A stretch of DNA of 64,000 nucleotides from Pseudonocardia petroleophila (GTDB lineage Bacteria > Actinomycetota > Actinomycetes > Mycobacteriales > Pseudonocardiaceae): the NCBI RefSeq assembly GCF_014235185.1, contig NZ_CP060131.1, positions 6,145,501 through 6,209,500 of the forward strand, read 5' to 3'. The notes under the pieces were generated by a model. The model did not search any database and was not told where the DNA came from. It saw only the letters and a program-made list of their open reading frames with translations. Position 1 is the first letter of the stretch. Every line of letters starts with the position of its first letter. Below, in pieces: positions 25,424 through 34,594 of the stretch. The translations under genes were made by a program, and so were the position numbers.

Positions 25424-28400
25424 CTACCCCGCCGAGGACAGCCGCGACCGGCGCCGCAGGTCGGCCCGGCGCCGCTGGAACTCCGCGACGAGGTCCTCGC
25501 GCGGCGCCGGCACCCAGTGGGTCGTGCGGTCCGCGCCGCGCTGCTCCAGCGCGCCCTCCCCGGTGAGGGTGCCGAGCAGGTGCAGCGCGACGTCCGGTCC
25601 GACGCCGAGCAGGTTCCGCACGGCGGCGACGGTCAGGGGCCGGCTCCGCGCGACGTCGAGCAGCGCGGCCCGCTGGGCCGCGGTGGGAGCCGCGGGTCGG
25701 GGCTCCTCCGGCTCGGCGCGGTGCGGCCGGGACTCCGGATCGGGGGTGCGCGGACGGGCGGGGGTCTCGGCGAACAGCTCCGCCGGCTCGACCCCCTCCA
25801 CCGGCCGGTACCGGTGCGGAGGCTCGGCGGACAGGTCGACGGGGTCCGGCCCGGGACGCGACGGCGGCTCGGCGAACAGGTCGACCGGCCGGTCCGGTCC
25901 CGGCCCGGCGGGGTGGATCTCGACGGGCTCGCGCTCCACCGGCGGTGTCTCCCACGCCGACCACGACCCGGCCGTCATCGGCTCGACGACGTCGCCCCCG
26001 ACGGGCGACGGCTCACCGGGAGGCTGCTCCGCGGAACGCGGACCGGACACCGGAAGCACCTCCCCGGGACCGACGAACGACGGCTCCCCCGACCCGACGA
26101 CCGGCGACCCGACCGGCGGCGGGTCGACCACCTGCGGCGCGGGCGGCGGCGGACCGACCGGCGACCGAACGCCGGGCGGCTCGATCACCGGCGGCTCGAC
26201 CACCGACGGTTCGACGACCGAGGGCTCGGCCACCGACGGCTCGGCCACCGACGGCTCGGCCACCGACGGACCGACCGGAACAGAGCCGGACCCCGCACCC
26301 GACACCGCGGCCCCCGCCGACCGCTCCAGGTCGGCCTCGCCCACCCCGAACAGCTCCTCCACGGCGTCGACCTGCCCGGCCGCAGCCGGAGCCTCGCGAG
26401 CCGGGACCTCGCGAGCCGGGACCTCGCGCAGGGCGTGCCGGCCGCTCGGGCGCGGCTCCGCCCCGTCCGCCGAGACGCGCGGCCCGGGCATCCGCACGGT
26501 GACGTCCGGTTCGGGCCACCCGGCGTCGGGTGCGGCCGCGTGGTGCACGGGGACGCGGACGGTCGCCGCGTCGCGCACGCCGGGCGCCGAGACGGGAACG
26601 GCGGGGACCTCCGGCCCGGGGAGCACCGGCGGGGCGGGCGGGGGGACGGCGACCGGCGGGCGGGCCACCGGCGACGCGGTCGTGGAGGGGACCGCCATCG
26701 CGGCCGTCTGCGGCTCCGGAGCGGGTCCGGGGGCGGGCAGCTCGGCCGTCGCGACCGCGTCGACCGGGGGCCGGGGCGCCGCCACCACCTCCAGCACCTC
26801 CGTCTCCACCGGCCGCGGCGTCCACACCCCGTCGACGACCTCCCCGAGCGGCGCGATCCCCCGCTCCTCCAGCGCGGCCCACACGGGGGCCAGCGCGGCG
26901 TCGGGGTCGAGCAGGTGCACCGACTCGCGGACGCGGACGAACGTCCAGCCGCACCCCGTCAGCTCCTGCTCGCGGGCCAGGTCGGCGGCGCGCTGCTCGG
27001 GGGTCGTGTGGAACGCCTCGCCGTCGCACTCCACCGCGACCGTGCCGCCGGCCCCCGTCACGACGAGGTCGATCCGGCGCCCGTTGACCGTCACCTGCGG
27101 CAGGACGTGGAACCCCCGCCCGACGAGGTCGAGGAACACGGCCTGCTCGAACAGGGAGTCGAAGCGGTCGTCGCGGCGGTCGGCGCGGACCCCGGACGGC
27201 ACCGGGGGCAGGTCGTCGGCCCCGGCCAGCACGTGCTCCAGCAGGGAGCGGCGGACGTCGCCGGGCGGGAGGTCCGCCGCGCGGACGGTGTGCACGAGCC
27301 AGAGCCGGTCGCGGGCCCGGGACACCGCGAGCGCGTAGTCCTGGGCCGACGCCGGGTGCAGCGGCAGCACGACGGCGTCGCGCTCGTCGCCGCGGAAGTC
27401 CTCCGGCGTACCCACGCGCACCCGCGCCCGCACCGCCGGGGCGAGGCGGTCCGCGACCGCCGGGCCGAACCCGGGGTCGTCGCCCGGCACCACCACCCCG
27501 ACGCTGCGGTCCGGGTGCTCGGCCACGCAGGCGGCCACGGCCTCGACGACGGCCTGCACCTCGTCACCGCGCACGAACGTGCTGCGCAGCGCAGGCGTCC
27601 CGTCGGCGACGGCGCGGCGCAGCGGGGCGGGCGGGTCGTCGCGGCCGGGGTCGGGCGACCAGTCGGTGATCGCGGGCAGCCCGCGGAACTGGTCGCGCAG
27701 CCGCACGACCGGCCCGAACCGGGTGCGCAGCACGGAGAACAGGCTGCTGCCGGGGCCGAGGGCGGCACGCAGGTACCCGGGCACGTCCGGCAGGGCCGTC
27801 TCGACGAGCGGGGGCGCGGGCGCCGCGGGCGGGACGCACTGCCCGTCGTCCCCGACCACCACGACGCGCGGGGCGAGCCACAGCAGGAACGCGCAGGAGG
27901 GGTCGAGCCGCGTGGCCTCGTCGACGATCACGACGTCGAACGAGTCGGGCCGGTGCGCGAGCGTCTCCAGCAGGGCCGGGACCGGCAGCACCCACGCGGG
28001 CACCGCCGACAGCGCGACCGCCATCGCGTCGCGGGCGCTGCGGCGCAGCGCCTCCGCGGCCTCACCCGTGCCGGCCCGGGCCTGCGTGACGGCGTGCCGG
28101 TAGGCCTGCAGGGCCTGGGCCTGCGTGGTGTCGATCCGCGTCAGGCACGCGCGCCAGGCGCGGGCGACGCCGAGCTCGCTGGTCAGCGACCGCAGCACCC
28201 CGGTCGCGACGGCCAGCTCCGCGTCCGCCGCCGCGCCTGCGGTGGCCGCGGGCTGCTGGGCCATCCACGCGACGGCCCGGGCCCGCGCCCACGCGGGACC
28301 CCACCGCTGCGGGTCGGGGGCGAACCCCGCGGCCAGCTGCGCGGCCAGCTCCGGCGCCGCGCCGCGGACCCGGTCGAGCAGCTCGTCGGCCCGGGTCTGC

Positions 28401-30907
28401 GCGCGGTGCTCCCGGCGGGCGGTGTCGAGCGCGTGGCCGGCCGCGGTGTACCCGGCGGGGTCGAGGGCGCGCAGGGCGTCGAGCAGCGGGGCGTGCTCGG
28501 GCATCCGCTGCGCGGGCGGCACGGCCTCCACCAGCGCCACGGCCGCGTCGACCTCGGCCCGGGCCAGCCGCGCCGCCCGGTGCGCGCGGGCGAGCGCGGC
28601 GAGGCAGCCCACCCGCTCCAGGTCGGCGACGGAACCCAGCGCCGGGCGCGCGGGCGGCGGCAGCTCCACGAGCACCCGGCCCACCGCGCCGACGACGGCG
28701 TGCAGCCGCTCGACCACCCCGCAGGCCCGGCGCAGGTCGAGCAGGGCGTCGACGGAGTGCGGCCCGTCGGGGATGCCGGTCCGCAGCGGGGCGAACGCCG
28801 CGTCGACGCGGTGGGCGATCCGGCGGACGGCGAGGTGGTGCACGGCGGTGACGGCGGCGGCCCGGGTGCGCGGCGGGACCCCGTCGACGAGGACGGCGGT
28901 GCCGAGCCGCTCCACCGCGCGCTGCTCGGCGCTGCGGAACACGCGCTTGAGCGCCGCGCCCTGGCCCAGGTGCTCGGCCAGGCGCTCCAGGGCGTGCGCG
29001 GCGGCGGGTTCGTCGACGTCGGGGGCCACCTCGACGGGGGCGGCGACCCGCCGCGCGTGCTCCACCGCGGCGTCGACGGCGTCGAGCTCGGCCAGCGCCT
29101 CGTGCCAGGTCCGGGACGGCCCCGACGCCAGCAGGGCGTCGGCGGTCGTGCGGGTCCAGCCGGTGGGGTCGGGCAGGGCCCGCAGCGCGGCGGCGGACTC
29201 GGCGATCTCGCCGGCCAGCGCCTCCAGCGCGGTCAGCGCCTCGGGCGGGAGCTCGCCGAGCGCCACGACGAGCTCGTCGTCCGGGCCGGGGTGCACGAAC
29301 GGGCCCCGGTCGACCGCGCCCGCGAGCCGGGCGAAGCCCTCCGGCGACAGCGGGGCGGGCACCGGCAGGCGGTGGCGGCGCTCGCGGTGGCGCGGGGTCT
29401 GCTCGCGCAGCAGGTCGAGCAGCTCGGCGAACTCGGCGTCGTCGACGGGCGGCTGGCCGTGCACCGCCCCGGGCACCCAGCCGTCGCGCTCGGCCGTGCT
29501 GAGCAGGGTGCGGGCGACCTGCGCGGGAGTGCCGCCGAAGCCGGGCGCGATCTCGGGGTAGACGCGTGCCTCGGCCTCGCGCAGCAGCCCGATCCGGGTC
29601 GCCACCTCGTCGCGGGTGCGGGCGGCGTCGGCGCGGCGGGCGGTGAGGTCGGCGATGCGGCGGTCGGCGCGGGCGGGGTCGAACTCGGTGCGCTCGCGGG
29701 CCACGCGGGCGACGCCGCCCCCGTCGGCGTCGTCGAGCCCGACGCACAGGTCGCGCAGCCCCTCGGGCAGGCGGTCGCGCAGCACGCGCAGCGACCCGGC
29801 GTCGCCGCTGGTGACCAGCACGCGCTTCCCGTCGGCGAGGAGTGCGCCGAGCAGGGCGGCGACGGTGTGGGTCTTGCCGGTGCCGGGCGGGCCCTCGACG
29901 ACGACACCGGTGTCGGCACCGAGCGCGGCGACGACCCGGGACTGGTCCTCGGTGGCGGCGAACGGGAGCAGCGGTTCGTCGAGGACGGCCGCGGCCCCGC
30001 TGCGCTGCAGCCAGGCCGCGCGCTCGGCCGGGGCGACGGCCCGCACGAGCTGGGCGAGCCCGAGCGGCACGGGCCGGCGGACGTCGCGGACGCTGCGGTC
30101 GACCTCGTCCCAGCAGCGGTGCAGCGCCACCGCGCCGGTGCGCCGCACGAGCAGCGCCGGGGCGACGGCCAGCACCGGGGACGGACCGGTCGGGCGGGTC
30201 CAGCCCGGGTCGAGGGTGCAGGGGGGCCCGGCCCAGCCGCCGAGCAGGTCGACGACGTCCGGGGCGAGCGCGAACGGGCCCGGCTCGCGCGGGGCGGGCG
30301 TGCGGTCGTCCTCCCACCGCAGCGGTCCGGTGACGGTGCAGACGAGGTCCCCGGTCGCCGGGTCGGTCCGGACGGCCACGGGCTGGCCGAGCACGTGGAC
30401 GTGGGTGCCGGACGCGGGCAGGTGCAGCAGGCCCGCGCCGAGCACCAGCTCCCGGCCGGGCAGGGCGGCGAGCCGGGCCAGCTCGCCGACGCGGGCGACC
30501 AGCTCCTCCTGGGCGCGGCGGGCCCGCTCGCGGTGCGCCCACGGGCGCCGGACCGCCATCCAGGCGTCGAACGCGTCGCGGACGCCGGGGGCGTCGACGA
30601 GGTAGGCGTGCTGGCCGTGCAGCGGCCCGCGGTCGTGCAGGACGGGCGGCTCGAGGTCGTCGCCCGCCGGGCCGAGCCAGCCCGCGACCGCGGCCGGCGC
30701 CGAGGGCTCCGGCTCCGCGACGGAGCGTCGCAGCCGGAGCACCTCGGGGCCGTTCCCGACCGGGCAGCGCAGGTCCTCCAGCCAGAGGACGGCGTCGTGC
30801 GCGTCGACGTGGCGGACGGGGAGGCGCGCGGGCGGGGCGAGCGCGCGCAGCACACCGACCAGGCGGACCACCTGGTCGCGCACCTGCGCATCCCGCTCCG
30901 GCTGCAT
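25424..30907 (-). CDS. Giant SF1 helicase (DNA2/UPF1-like) with C-terminal MTES_1575-type nuclease and winged helix
   Basis: About 1827 residues. Walker A GPPGTGKT lies near 340-347, a long helical insertion follows, and Walker B DVVIVDEATRLDPS is near 990-1000. Later motifs include DQFRGLPAITDW, GDERDAVVLPLH and ALAVSRARDRLWLVH. A PD-(D/E)XK-type nuclease of the MTES_1575 kind spans about 1245-1330 (FDSLFEQAVFLDLVGRG, GRRIDLVV, VAVECDGEAFH). A disordered Pro/Val/Glu-rich linker of roughly 370 residues holds PSVAE repeats, and the last 80 residues look like a winged helix. ATG 30907 is favoured over GTG 30913 because GGGGGAG lies 5 nt upstream. Probably a nucleic-acid-processing or defence/repair enzyme; substrate unknown. 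Confidence 0.88.
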   Translation of the reverse strand: MQPERDAQVRDQVVRLVGVLRALAPPARLPVRHVDAHDAVLWLEDLRCPVGNGPEVLRLRRSVAEPEPSAPAAVAGWLGPAGDDLEPPVLHDRGPLHGQHAYLVDAPGVRDAFDAWMAVRRPWAHRERARRAQEELVARVGELARLAALPGRELVLGAGLLHLPASGTHVHVLGQPVAVRTDPATGDLVCTVTGPLRWEDDRTPAPREPGPFALAPDVVDLLGGWAGPPCTLDPGWTRPTGPSPVLAVAPALLVRRTGAVALHRCWDEVDRSVRDVRRPVPLGLAQLVRAVAPAERAAWLQRSGAAAVLDEPLLPFAATEDQSRVVAALGADTGVVVEGPPGTGKTHTVAALLGALLADGKRVLVTSGDAGSLRVLRDRLPEGLRDLCVGLDDADGGGVARVARERTEFDPARADRRIADLTARRADAARTRDEVATRIGLLREAEARVYPEIAPGFGGTPAQVARTLLSTAERDGWVPGAVHGQPPVDDAEFAELLDLLREQTPRHRERRHRLPVPAPLSPEGFARLAGAVDRGPFVHPGPDDELVVALGELPPEALTALEALAGEIAESAAALRALPDPTGWTRTTADALLASGPSRTWHEALAELDAVDAAVEHARRVAAPVEVAPDVDEPAAAHALERLAEHLGQGAALKRVFRSAEQRAVERLGTAVLVDGVPPRTRAAAVTAVHHLAVRRIAHRVDAAFAPLRTGIPDGPHSVDALLDLRRACGVVERLHAVVGAVGRVLVELPPPARPALGSVADLERVGCLAALARAHRAARLARAEVDAAVALVEAVPPAQRMPEHAPLLDALRALDPAGYTAAGHALDTARREHRAQTRADELLDRVRGAAPELAAQLAAGFAPDPQRWGPAWARARAVAWMAQQPAATAGAAADAELAVATGVLRSLTSELGVARAWRACLTRIDTTQAQALQAYRHAVTQARAGTGEAAEALRRSARDAMAVALSAVPAWVLPVPALLETLAHRPDSFDVVIVDEATRLDPSCAFLLWLAPRVVVVGDDGQCVPPAAPAPPLVETALPDVPGYLRAALGPGSSLFSVLRTRFGPVVRLRDQFRGLPAITDWSPDPGRDDPPAPLRRAVADGTPALRSTFVRGDEVQAVVEAVAACVAEHPDRSVGVVVPGDDPGFGPAVADRLAPAVRARVRVGTPEDFRGDERDAVVLPLHPASAQDYALAVSRARDRLWLVHTVRAADLPPGDVRRSLLEHVLAGADDLPPVPSGVRADRRDDRFDSLFEQAVFLDLVGRGFHVLPQVTVNGRRIDLVVTGAGGTVAVECDGEAFHTTPEQRAADLAREQELTGCGWTFVRVRESVHLLDPDAALAPVWAALEERGIAPLGEVVDGVWTPRPVETEVLEVVAAPRPPVDAVATAELPAPGPAPEPQTAAMAVPSTTASPVARPPVAVPPPAPPVLPGPEVPAVPVSAPGVRDAATVRVPVHHAAAPDAGWPEPDVTVRMPGPRVSADGAEPRPSGRHALREVPAREVPAREAPAAAGQVDAVEELFGVGEADLERSAGAAVSGAGSGSVPVGPSVAEPSVAEPSVAEPSVVEPSVVEPPVIEPPGVRSPVGPPPPAPQVVDPPPVGSPVVGSGEPSFVGPGEVLPVSGPRSAEQPPGEPSPVGGDVVEPMTAGSWSAWETPPVEREPVEIHPAGPGPDRPVDLFAEPPSRPGPDPVDLSAEPPHRYRPVEGVEPAELFAETPARPRTPDPESRPHRAEPEEPRPAAPTAAQRAALLDVARSRPLTVAAVRNLLGVGPDVALHLLGTLTGEGALEQRGADRTTHWVPAPREDLVAEFQRRRADLRRRSRLSSAG
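26210..26280 (-). repeat. Tandem repeat encoding P-S-V-A/V-E units in the helicase linker
   Basis: A 15-bp unit read on the minus strand is repeated about five times with small changes, giving PSVAE-PSVAE-PSVAE-PSVVE-PSVVE and then two PP-containing variants. It is an in-frame coding minisatellite inside the disordered linker of the giant helicase-nuclease and so likely varies in copy number between strains. Confidence 0.8.
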
Positions 30908-30997
30908 CGCCACTCCCCCGTTCGCCGCGGCACGATCACGCGACGCGATCGACTATCACCCCAACGGGTGACAGGCGTCGCGGGTTACGGCCGGATC

Positions 30998-32041
30998 TCA
31001 GGCGAAGGTGGCCGCGTCGATCACGAAGCGGTACCGCACGTCGCTGTCGACGACCCGGTCGTAGGCCTCGTCGATGCGCGAGGCGTCGATGACCTCGATC
31101 TCGGCGCCCAGGCCGTGCTCGGCGCAGAAGTCGAGCATCTCCTGGGTCTCGCGGATGCCACCGATCATCGAGCCGGCCCAGCTGCGGCGCATCGGGATCA
31201 GCGCGAACGCGGGGACCTCGAGCGGCTCGGCGGGCGCGCCCACGTTGACCAGGGTGCCGTTGAGGCCCAGCAGCGACAGGTACTTCTCCATCGGCAGCGG
31301 CGCGGACACGGTGTTGACGATCAGGTCGAACGAGCCCGCGAGCTGCTCGAACGTGGCGTCGTCGGAGGTGGCGTAGTAGTGCTGCGCACCGAACTTCCGG
31401 CCGTCCTCCTCCTTCGACAGCGTCTGCGACAGCACCGTGACCTCGGCGCCGAGCGCGGCCGCGATCTTGACGCCCATGTGGCCGAGCCCGCCGAGACCGA
31501 CGATCGCCACCTTCTTGCCCGGGCCCGCGCCCCAGTGCTTGAGCGGCGAGTACAGGGTGATGCCGGCGCACAGCAGCGGCGCGGCCTCGTCGAGCCCGAC
31601 GCCCTCGGGGATGCCGAGCACGTAGTTCTCGTCGACGACGATCTTCTCGGAGTAGCCGCCGTCGGTGGGCCTGCCGTCGAGGACCCCGCCGTAGGTGCCG
31701 ACGTTGCCCTTCAGGCAGTACTGCTCCTCGCCCGCCCGGCAGTTCACGCACTCGCGGCAGGAGTCGACCATGCAGCCGACGCCGACGCGGTCGCCCACCC
31801 GGTACTTCGTGACCTCGGAGCCGACCTCGGAGACGATCCCGGCGATCTCGTGGCCCGGGACGAGCGGGTAGGTGCCCTCGCCCCACTCGTCGCGGGCGGT
31901 GTGGATGTCGGAGTGGCAGATGCCGGCGAACTTGATGTCGATCAGCACGTCACCCGGCTTCAGGTCCCGGCGCTCGATGGTCGTCTTCTCGAACGGGGCC
32001 TTGGCGGCGGGGGTGGCGTAGGCGTTGACGGTGATGCTCAT
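30998..32041 (-). CDS. Zinc-dependent NAD(P) alcohol dehydrogenase
   Basis: 347-residue medium-chain dehydrogenase of the cinnamyl-alcohol-dehydrogenase-like class (close in style to actinobacterial AdhC). Catalytic zinc ligands are seen in GICHSDIH and PGHEIAG; the structural zinc site is [15 protein letters not shown]; the cofactor loop is [15 protein letters not shown] 32041 starts the conserved [10 protein letters not shown]-terminus. It reduces aldehydes or oxidises alcohols, substrate unknown. It stands downstream of the broken DUF368 gene with a 50-bp gap and has no evident operon partner. Confidence 0.93.
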   Translation of the reverse strand: MSITVNAYATPAAKAPFEKTTIERRDLKPGDVLIDIKFAGICHSDIHTARDEWGEGTYPLVPGHEIAGIVSEVGSEVTKYRVGDRVGVGCMVDSCRECVNCRAGEEQYCLKGNVGTYGGVLDGRPTDGGYSEKIVVDENYVLGIPEGVGLDEAAPLLCAGITLYSPLKHWGAGPGKKVAIVGLGGLGHMGVKIAAALGAEVTVLSQTLSKEEDGRKFGAQHYYATSDDATFEQLAGSFDLIVNTVSAPLPMEKYLSLLGLNGTLVNVGAPAEPLEVPAFALIPMRRSWAGSMIGGIRETQEMLDFCAEHGLGAEIEVIDASRIDEAYDRVVDSDVRYRFVIDAATFA

Positions 32042-32091
32042 GGTTCCGGGGTCCCCGGATCGTGTCGTGCACAACCGAACTGTCGCGACCG

Positions 32092-32867
32092 TCACGCGTC
32101 CCGGACGCGCTCCTCCCGCGACGGCTGCGTCCGCAGCTGGACGGCCACCAGGACGGCCACCGCGGCGGCCCCCAGCACCGCGACGCCGAGCATCGCGGGC
32201 CAGCCTCGACGAAGAACGCGAGACCGAGGACCGCCCCGAGCAGGAACGTGCCGACGTAGGCGAGGTCCCGGTCGACGGCCCGCAGCGTCGGCTCGTAGAG
32301 GCCCACCGCGAGCAGCAGGAACGACCCCGACAGGCCCGGCAGGACCAGCGCGCAGACCGCCACCGCCGCCGCGGGCGCGACCAGCCACAGCGACGGGTCG
32401 TCCAGGTCGCCCGGCGGGAGCCCGGTGATCAGCGCCGTCCCCACCGCGGCGACGACGAGCAGCACCCACTCCCGCACCCCGCGCAGGCCCCCGAGGTCCA
32501 GCAGCGGCACCGCGACCGAGGCGGCGACCATGCCGAAGAACAGGGCGGAGGTGCCCACCGGGTGCGCCTCGATCAGCGGGGGCAGCAGGCGCGCGGCCAC
32601 CAGTACCGCCAGCACCATCCCGGACAGCACGGCGAGCACCAGCGGCCACTCGACGCGGGCCACCTCGGCCCGGGCCCGCGCCCAGCCGAGCCCCCGCGGC
32701 ACGTCGGTGGTCGCCCGGGCCGCCGACACCAGGTGCGACGCGGCGGAGATCAGCCGCTCGTAGACGCCCACGACGAGCGCGACGGTGCCCCCGCTGACGC
32801 CGGGCACGACCTCGACCGAACCGATGGCGACGCCGCGCAGGACATGGGAGAAGCGGAAGGACGACAC
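32092..32867 (-). pseudogene. DUF368 membrane protein, frameshifted near the C-terminus
   Basis: Polytopic membrane protein of the DUF368 family, a family with proposed polyprenyl-phosphate transport roles. The N-terminal VAIGSVEVVPGVSGGTVALVVGVYERL and internal [20 protein letters not shown] are family hallmarks. Frame one runs well until [15 protein letters not shown] (about 32210) and then turns into hydrophilic sequence running into the adh gene. A shift of one base near 32201-32210 restores [24 protein letters not shown] and a stop at 32092, giving about 258 residues, a normal length. Either a true 1-bp deletion, with an altered last membrane span, or a sequencing error. Confidence 0.8.
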
Positions 32868-32928
32868 TGCCCGAAACTACCGATATGACGGAATGAGCCC
32901 TCCCTCGGGAGGGGCCGTCGTCACCGGC

Positions 32929-33852
32929 CTACGGCCGCAGCACCAGGTTCCCGACCTTGCGCCCGGAGTCGACGCGGCGGTGCGCCGCGACGATCCCGTC
33001 CAGCCCGACCACCTCGTCGACCACCACGGTCAGCTCCCCCTTCGCCACCCGCTCCAGCAGGTCGGTGAAGTCCTCGGGCCGCTCCGGCGTGACGCCGGAG
33101 CGCACCCTCCGGCGGGGCAGCACGGTCTCCCCCAGGCTCGCGACGGCGAGCACCAGCACCCCGTCGTCGGTGAGCAGGCGGCGTCCGGTGGCGGGGTTCA
33201 GCGTGCCGACGGCGTCGAGGACGACGTCGAACCGCTCGGTGATCGCGGCCGGGTCCGTCCGCCGGTGGTCGACGACGTGCGCGGCGCCCAGACCCGTCAC
33301 CAGCTCCGCGTTCGCCCCGCCGCAGACGGCGGTGACGGTCGCGCCGGCGTGCGCGGCCAGCTGCACGGCGTTCGTGCCGACGGCCCCCGAGGCCCCGACG
33401 ACCAGCACCGACTGTCCGCGGCGGACGTCCCGGAGGAGGTGCAGCGCCGTGGTGCCGCCGAACAGCACGCCCGCGGCGTCCTCGTGCGAGACCTCCGCGG
33501 GCTTGCGCACGACCTTCCTGGCCGTGACGAGCTCCGCGTGCGCGCCCAGCCTCGCCCCCGTCATCCCACAGACCTCGTCGCCGGGCCGGAACGATCCGCC
33601 GCCGACCTCCACCACCCCGGAGAACACCACCCCCAGTACCGGCTGCCGCGGCCTGCGGAGGCCGATCGCGAGCCGGGCGAGCGGGCCGAACCCCCGCGGG
33701 AAGCGCGCGCCGCGGATCCGCGCGTCGCCGGAGTTCACCGTGGTGGCGACGACCCGCACGAGCACCTCCCCCGCCCGCGGCTCGGGGTCGGGCACGTCGG
33801 TGACGCGCACGACGTCCGGTGGGCCGTACCGGGTGACGACCGCTGCCCTCAT
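32929..33852 (-). CDS. NAD(P)-dependent alcohol dehydrogenase / quinone oxidoreductase family protein
   Basis: 307-residue medium-chain dehydrogenase without the zinc-binding cysteines. It opens MRAAVVTRYGPPDVVRVTDVPDPEP and has the cofactor motif VVGASGAVGTNAVQLAA, typical of NADPH:quinone oxidoreductase-like enzymes. ATG 33852 has an AAGGAGA ribosome binding site 4 nt upstream, and that site touches operator copy 1, so a bound TetR repressor would block expression. It is divergent from the TetR gene, the classic layout for a regulator and its inducible detoxifying enzyme. Substrate unknown. Confidence 0.92.
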   Translation of the reverse strand: MRAAVVTRYGPPDVVRVTDVPDPEPRAGEVLVRVVATTVNSGDARIRGARFPRGFGPLARLAIGLRRPRQPVLGVVFSGVVEVGGGSFRPGDEVCGMTGARLGAHAELVTARKVVRKPAEVSHEDAAGVLFGGTTALHLLRDVRRGQSVLVVGASGAVGTNAVQLAAHAGATVTAVCGGANAELVTGLGAAHVVDHRRTDPAAITERFDVVLDAVGTLNPATGRRLLTDDGVLVLAVASLGETVLPRRRVRSGVTPERPEDFTDLLERVAKGELTVVVDEVVGLDGIVAAHRRVDSGRKVGNLVLRP

Positions 33853-33860
33853 GGCTTCTC

Positions 33861-33874
33861 CTTACGCCTGTAAG
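33861..33874. promoter_or_regulatory. TetR-type operator copy 1, CTTAC-N4-GTAAG
   Basis: Perfect 5-4-5 inverted repeat directly before the oxidoreductase start, overlapping its ribosome binding site. It matches copy 2 exactly in both half-sites. Probably bound by the divergent TetR regulator (inference from location and symmetry). Confidence 0.8.
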
Positions 33875-33893
33875 TCCGTGCTCGGACGGTAGC

Positions 33894-33907
33894 CTTACAG
33901 TCGTAAG
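33894..33907. promoter_or_regulatory. TetR-type operator copy 2, CTTAC-N4-GTAAG
   Basis: Second perfect 5-4-5 inverted repeat, centred 33 bp from copy 1 (about three helical turns) and just upstream of the TetR gene's AAGGAGG. The two copies let one regulator control both divergent genes. Confidence 0.8.
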
Positions 33908-33924
33908 CCCGCAAGGAGGTACCC

Positions 33925-34566
33925 GTGCCCACCCGTCCCGCCCTGAGCCCCGAGCGCGTCGTCGACGCCGCCGTCCGCGTCGCCGACCGCGGCGGCCTCG
34001 CGCTCGTGAGCATGCGCAACGTCGGCAGGGAGCTCGGCGTCGAGGCGATGTCGCTCTACCACCACGTCGCCGGCAAGGACGCCCTGCTCGACGCGCTCGC
34101 CGATCGCGTCTTCGGCGAGATCGGGCTCCCCGCGCCCGACCGCCCGTGGCGTCCCGCGATGGCCGACCGCGCCGCGTCCGCCCGCGTCGTGCTGTCGGCC
34201 CATCCGTGGGCGCTCGGCCTCGTCGAGTCGCGCCGCAACCCCGGGCCCGCACTGCTGCGCCACCACGACGCCGTGCTGGGGTGCCTGCGCCGCAACGGGT
34301 TCACCGTCGCGATGGCCGCGCACGCGTACTCCGTCCTGGACGCCTACGTCTACGGGTTCGTGCTCACCGAGGTCAACCTGCCCTTCGAGCCCGGCGAGGG
34401 CCCCGACGAGTTCGTCGAGGCGCTGAACCTGCCCGTCGACGCCTACCCGCACCTCGCCGAGATGGTGGCCGAGCACGTGCGGGGCCGGGACTACGCCTAC
34501 GCCCACGAGTTCGAGTACGGCCTCGAGCTGATCCTCGACGGACTCGCCGCGCGGGCGGGGACGTAG
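33925..34566 (+). CDS. TetR/AcrR family transcriptional regulator
   Basis: 213-residue repressor. The N-terminal helix-turn-helix is RVVDAAVRVADRGGLALVSMRNVGRELGVEAMSLYHHVAGKDALLDAL split over residues about 8-55, and the C-terminal part is of the TetR_C_1-like class. GTG 33925 is fixed by AAGGAGG at 33913-33919. It is divergent from the quinone-oxidoreductase-like gene with two identical operator dyads between them, so autoregulation and control of that enzyme are likely. Ligand unknown. Confidence 0.94.
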   Translation: MPTRPALSPERVVDAAVRVADRGGLALVSMRNVGRELGVEAMSLYHHVAGKDALLDALADRVFGEIGLPAPDRPWRPAMADRAASARVVLSAHPWALGLVESRRNPGPALLRHHDAVLGCLRRNGFTVAMAAHAYSVLDAYVYGFVLTEVNLPFEPGEGPDEFVEALNLPVDAYPHLAEMVAEHVRGRDYAYAHEFEYGLELILDGLAARAGT

Positions 34567-34594
34567 GGCGCGCGGGCACGTAGGGTCGGGCCCC

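Noticed and set aside
26210-26280. Short regularly repeated units that resemble a CRISPR array
   Set aside because: Units are contiguous 15-bp in-frame codon repeats without spacers and lie inside a coding linker; no cas genes are nearby.
31950-32090. Extension of the DUF368 gene into adh
   Set aside because: The downstream part is hydrophilic, overlaps the adh start and lacks the final membrane span, which is found in another frame.
24818-32428. Very long open frame on the plus strand (over 2500 codons)
   Set aside because: It runs antisense across the helicase-nuclease and adh genes, is Arg/Gly/Ala/His-rich and has no domain. It is a by-product of GC-biased third positions.
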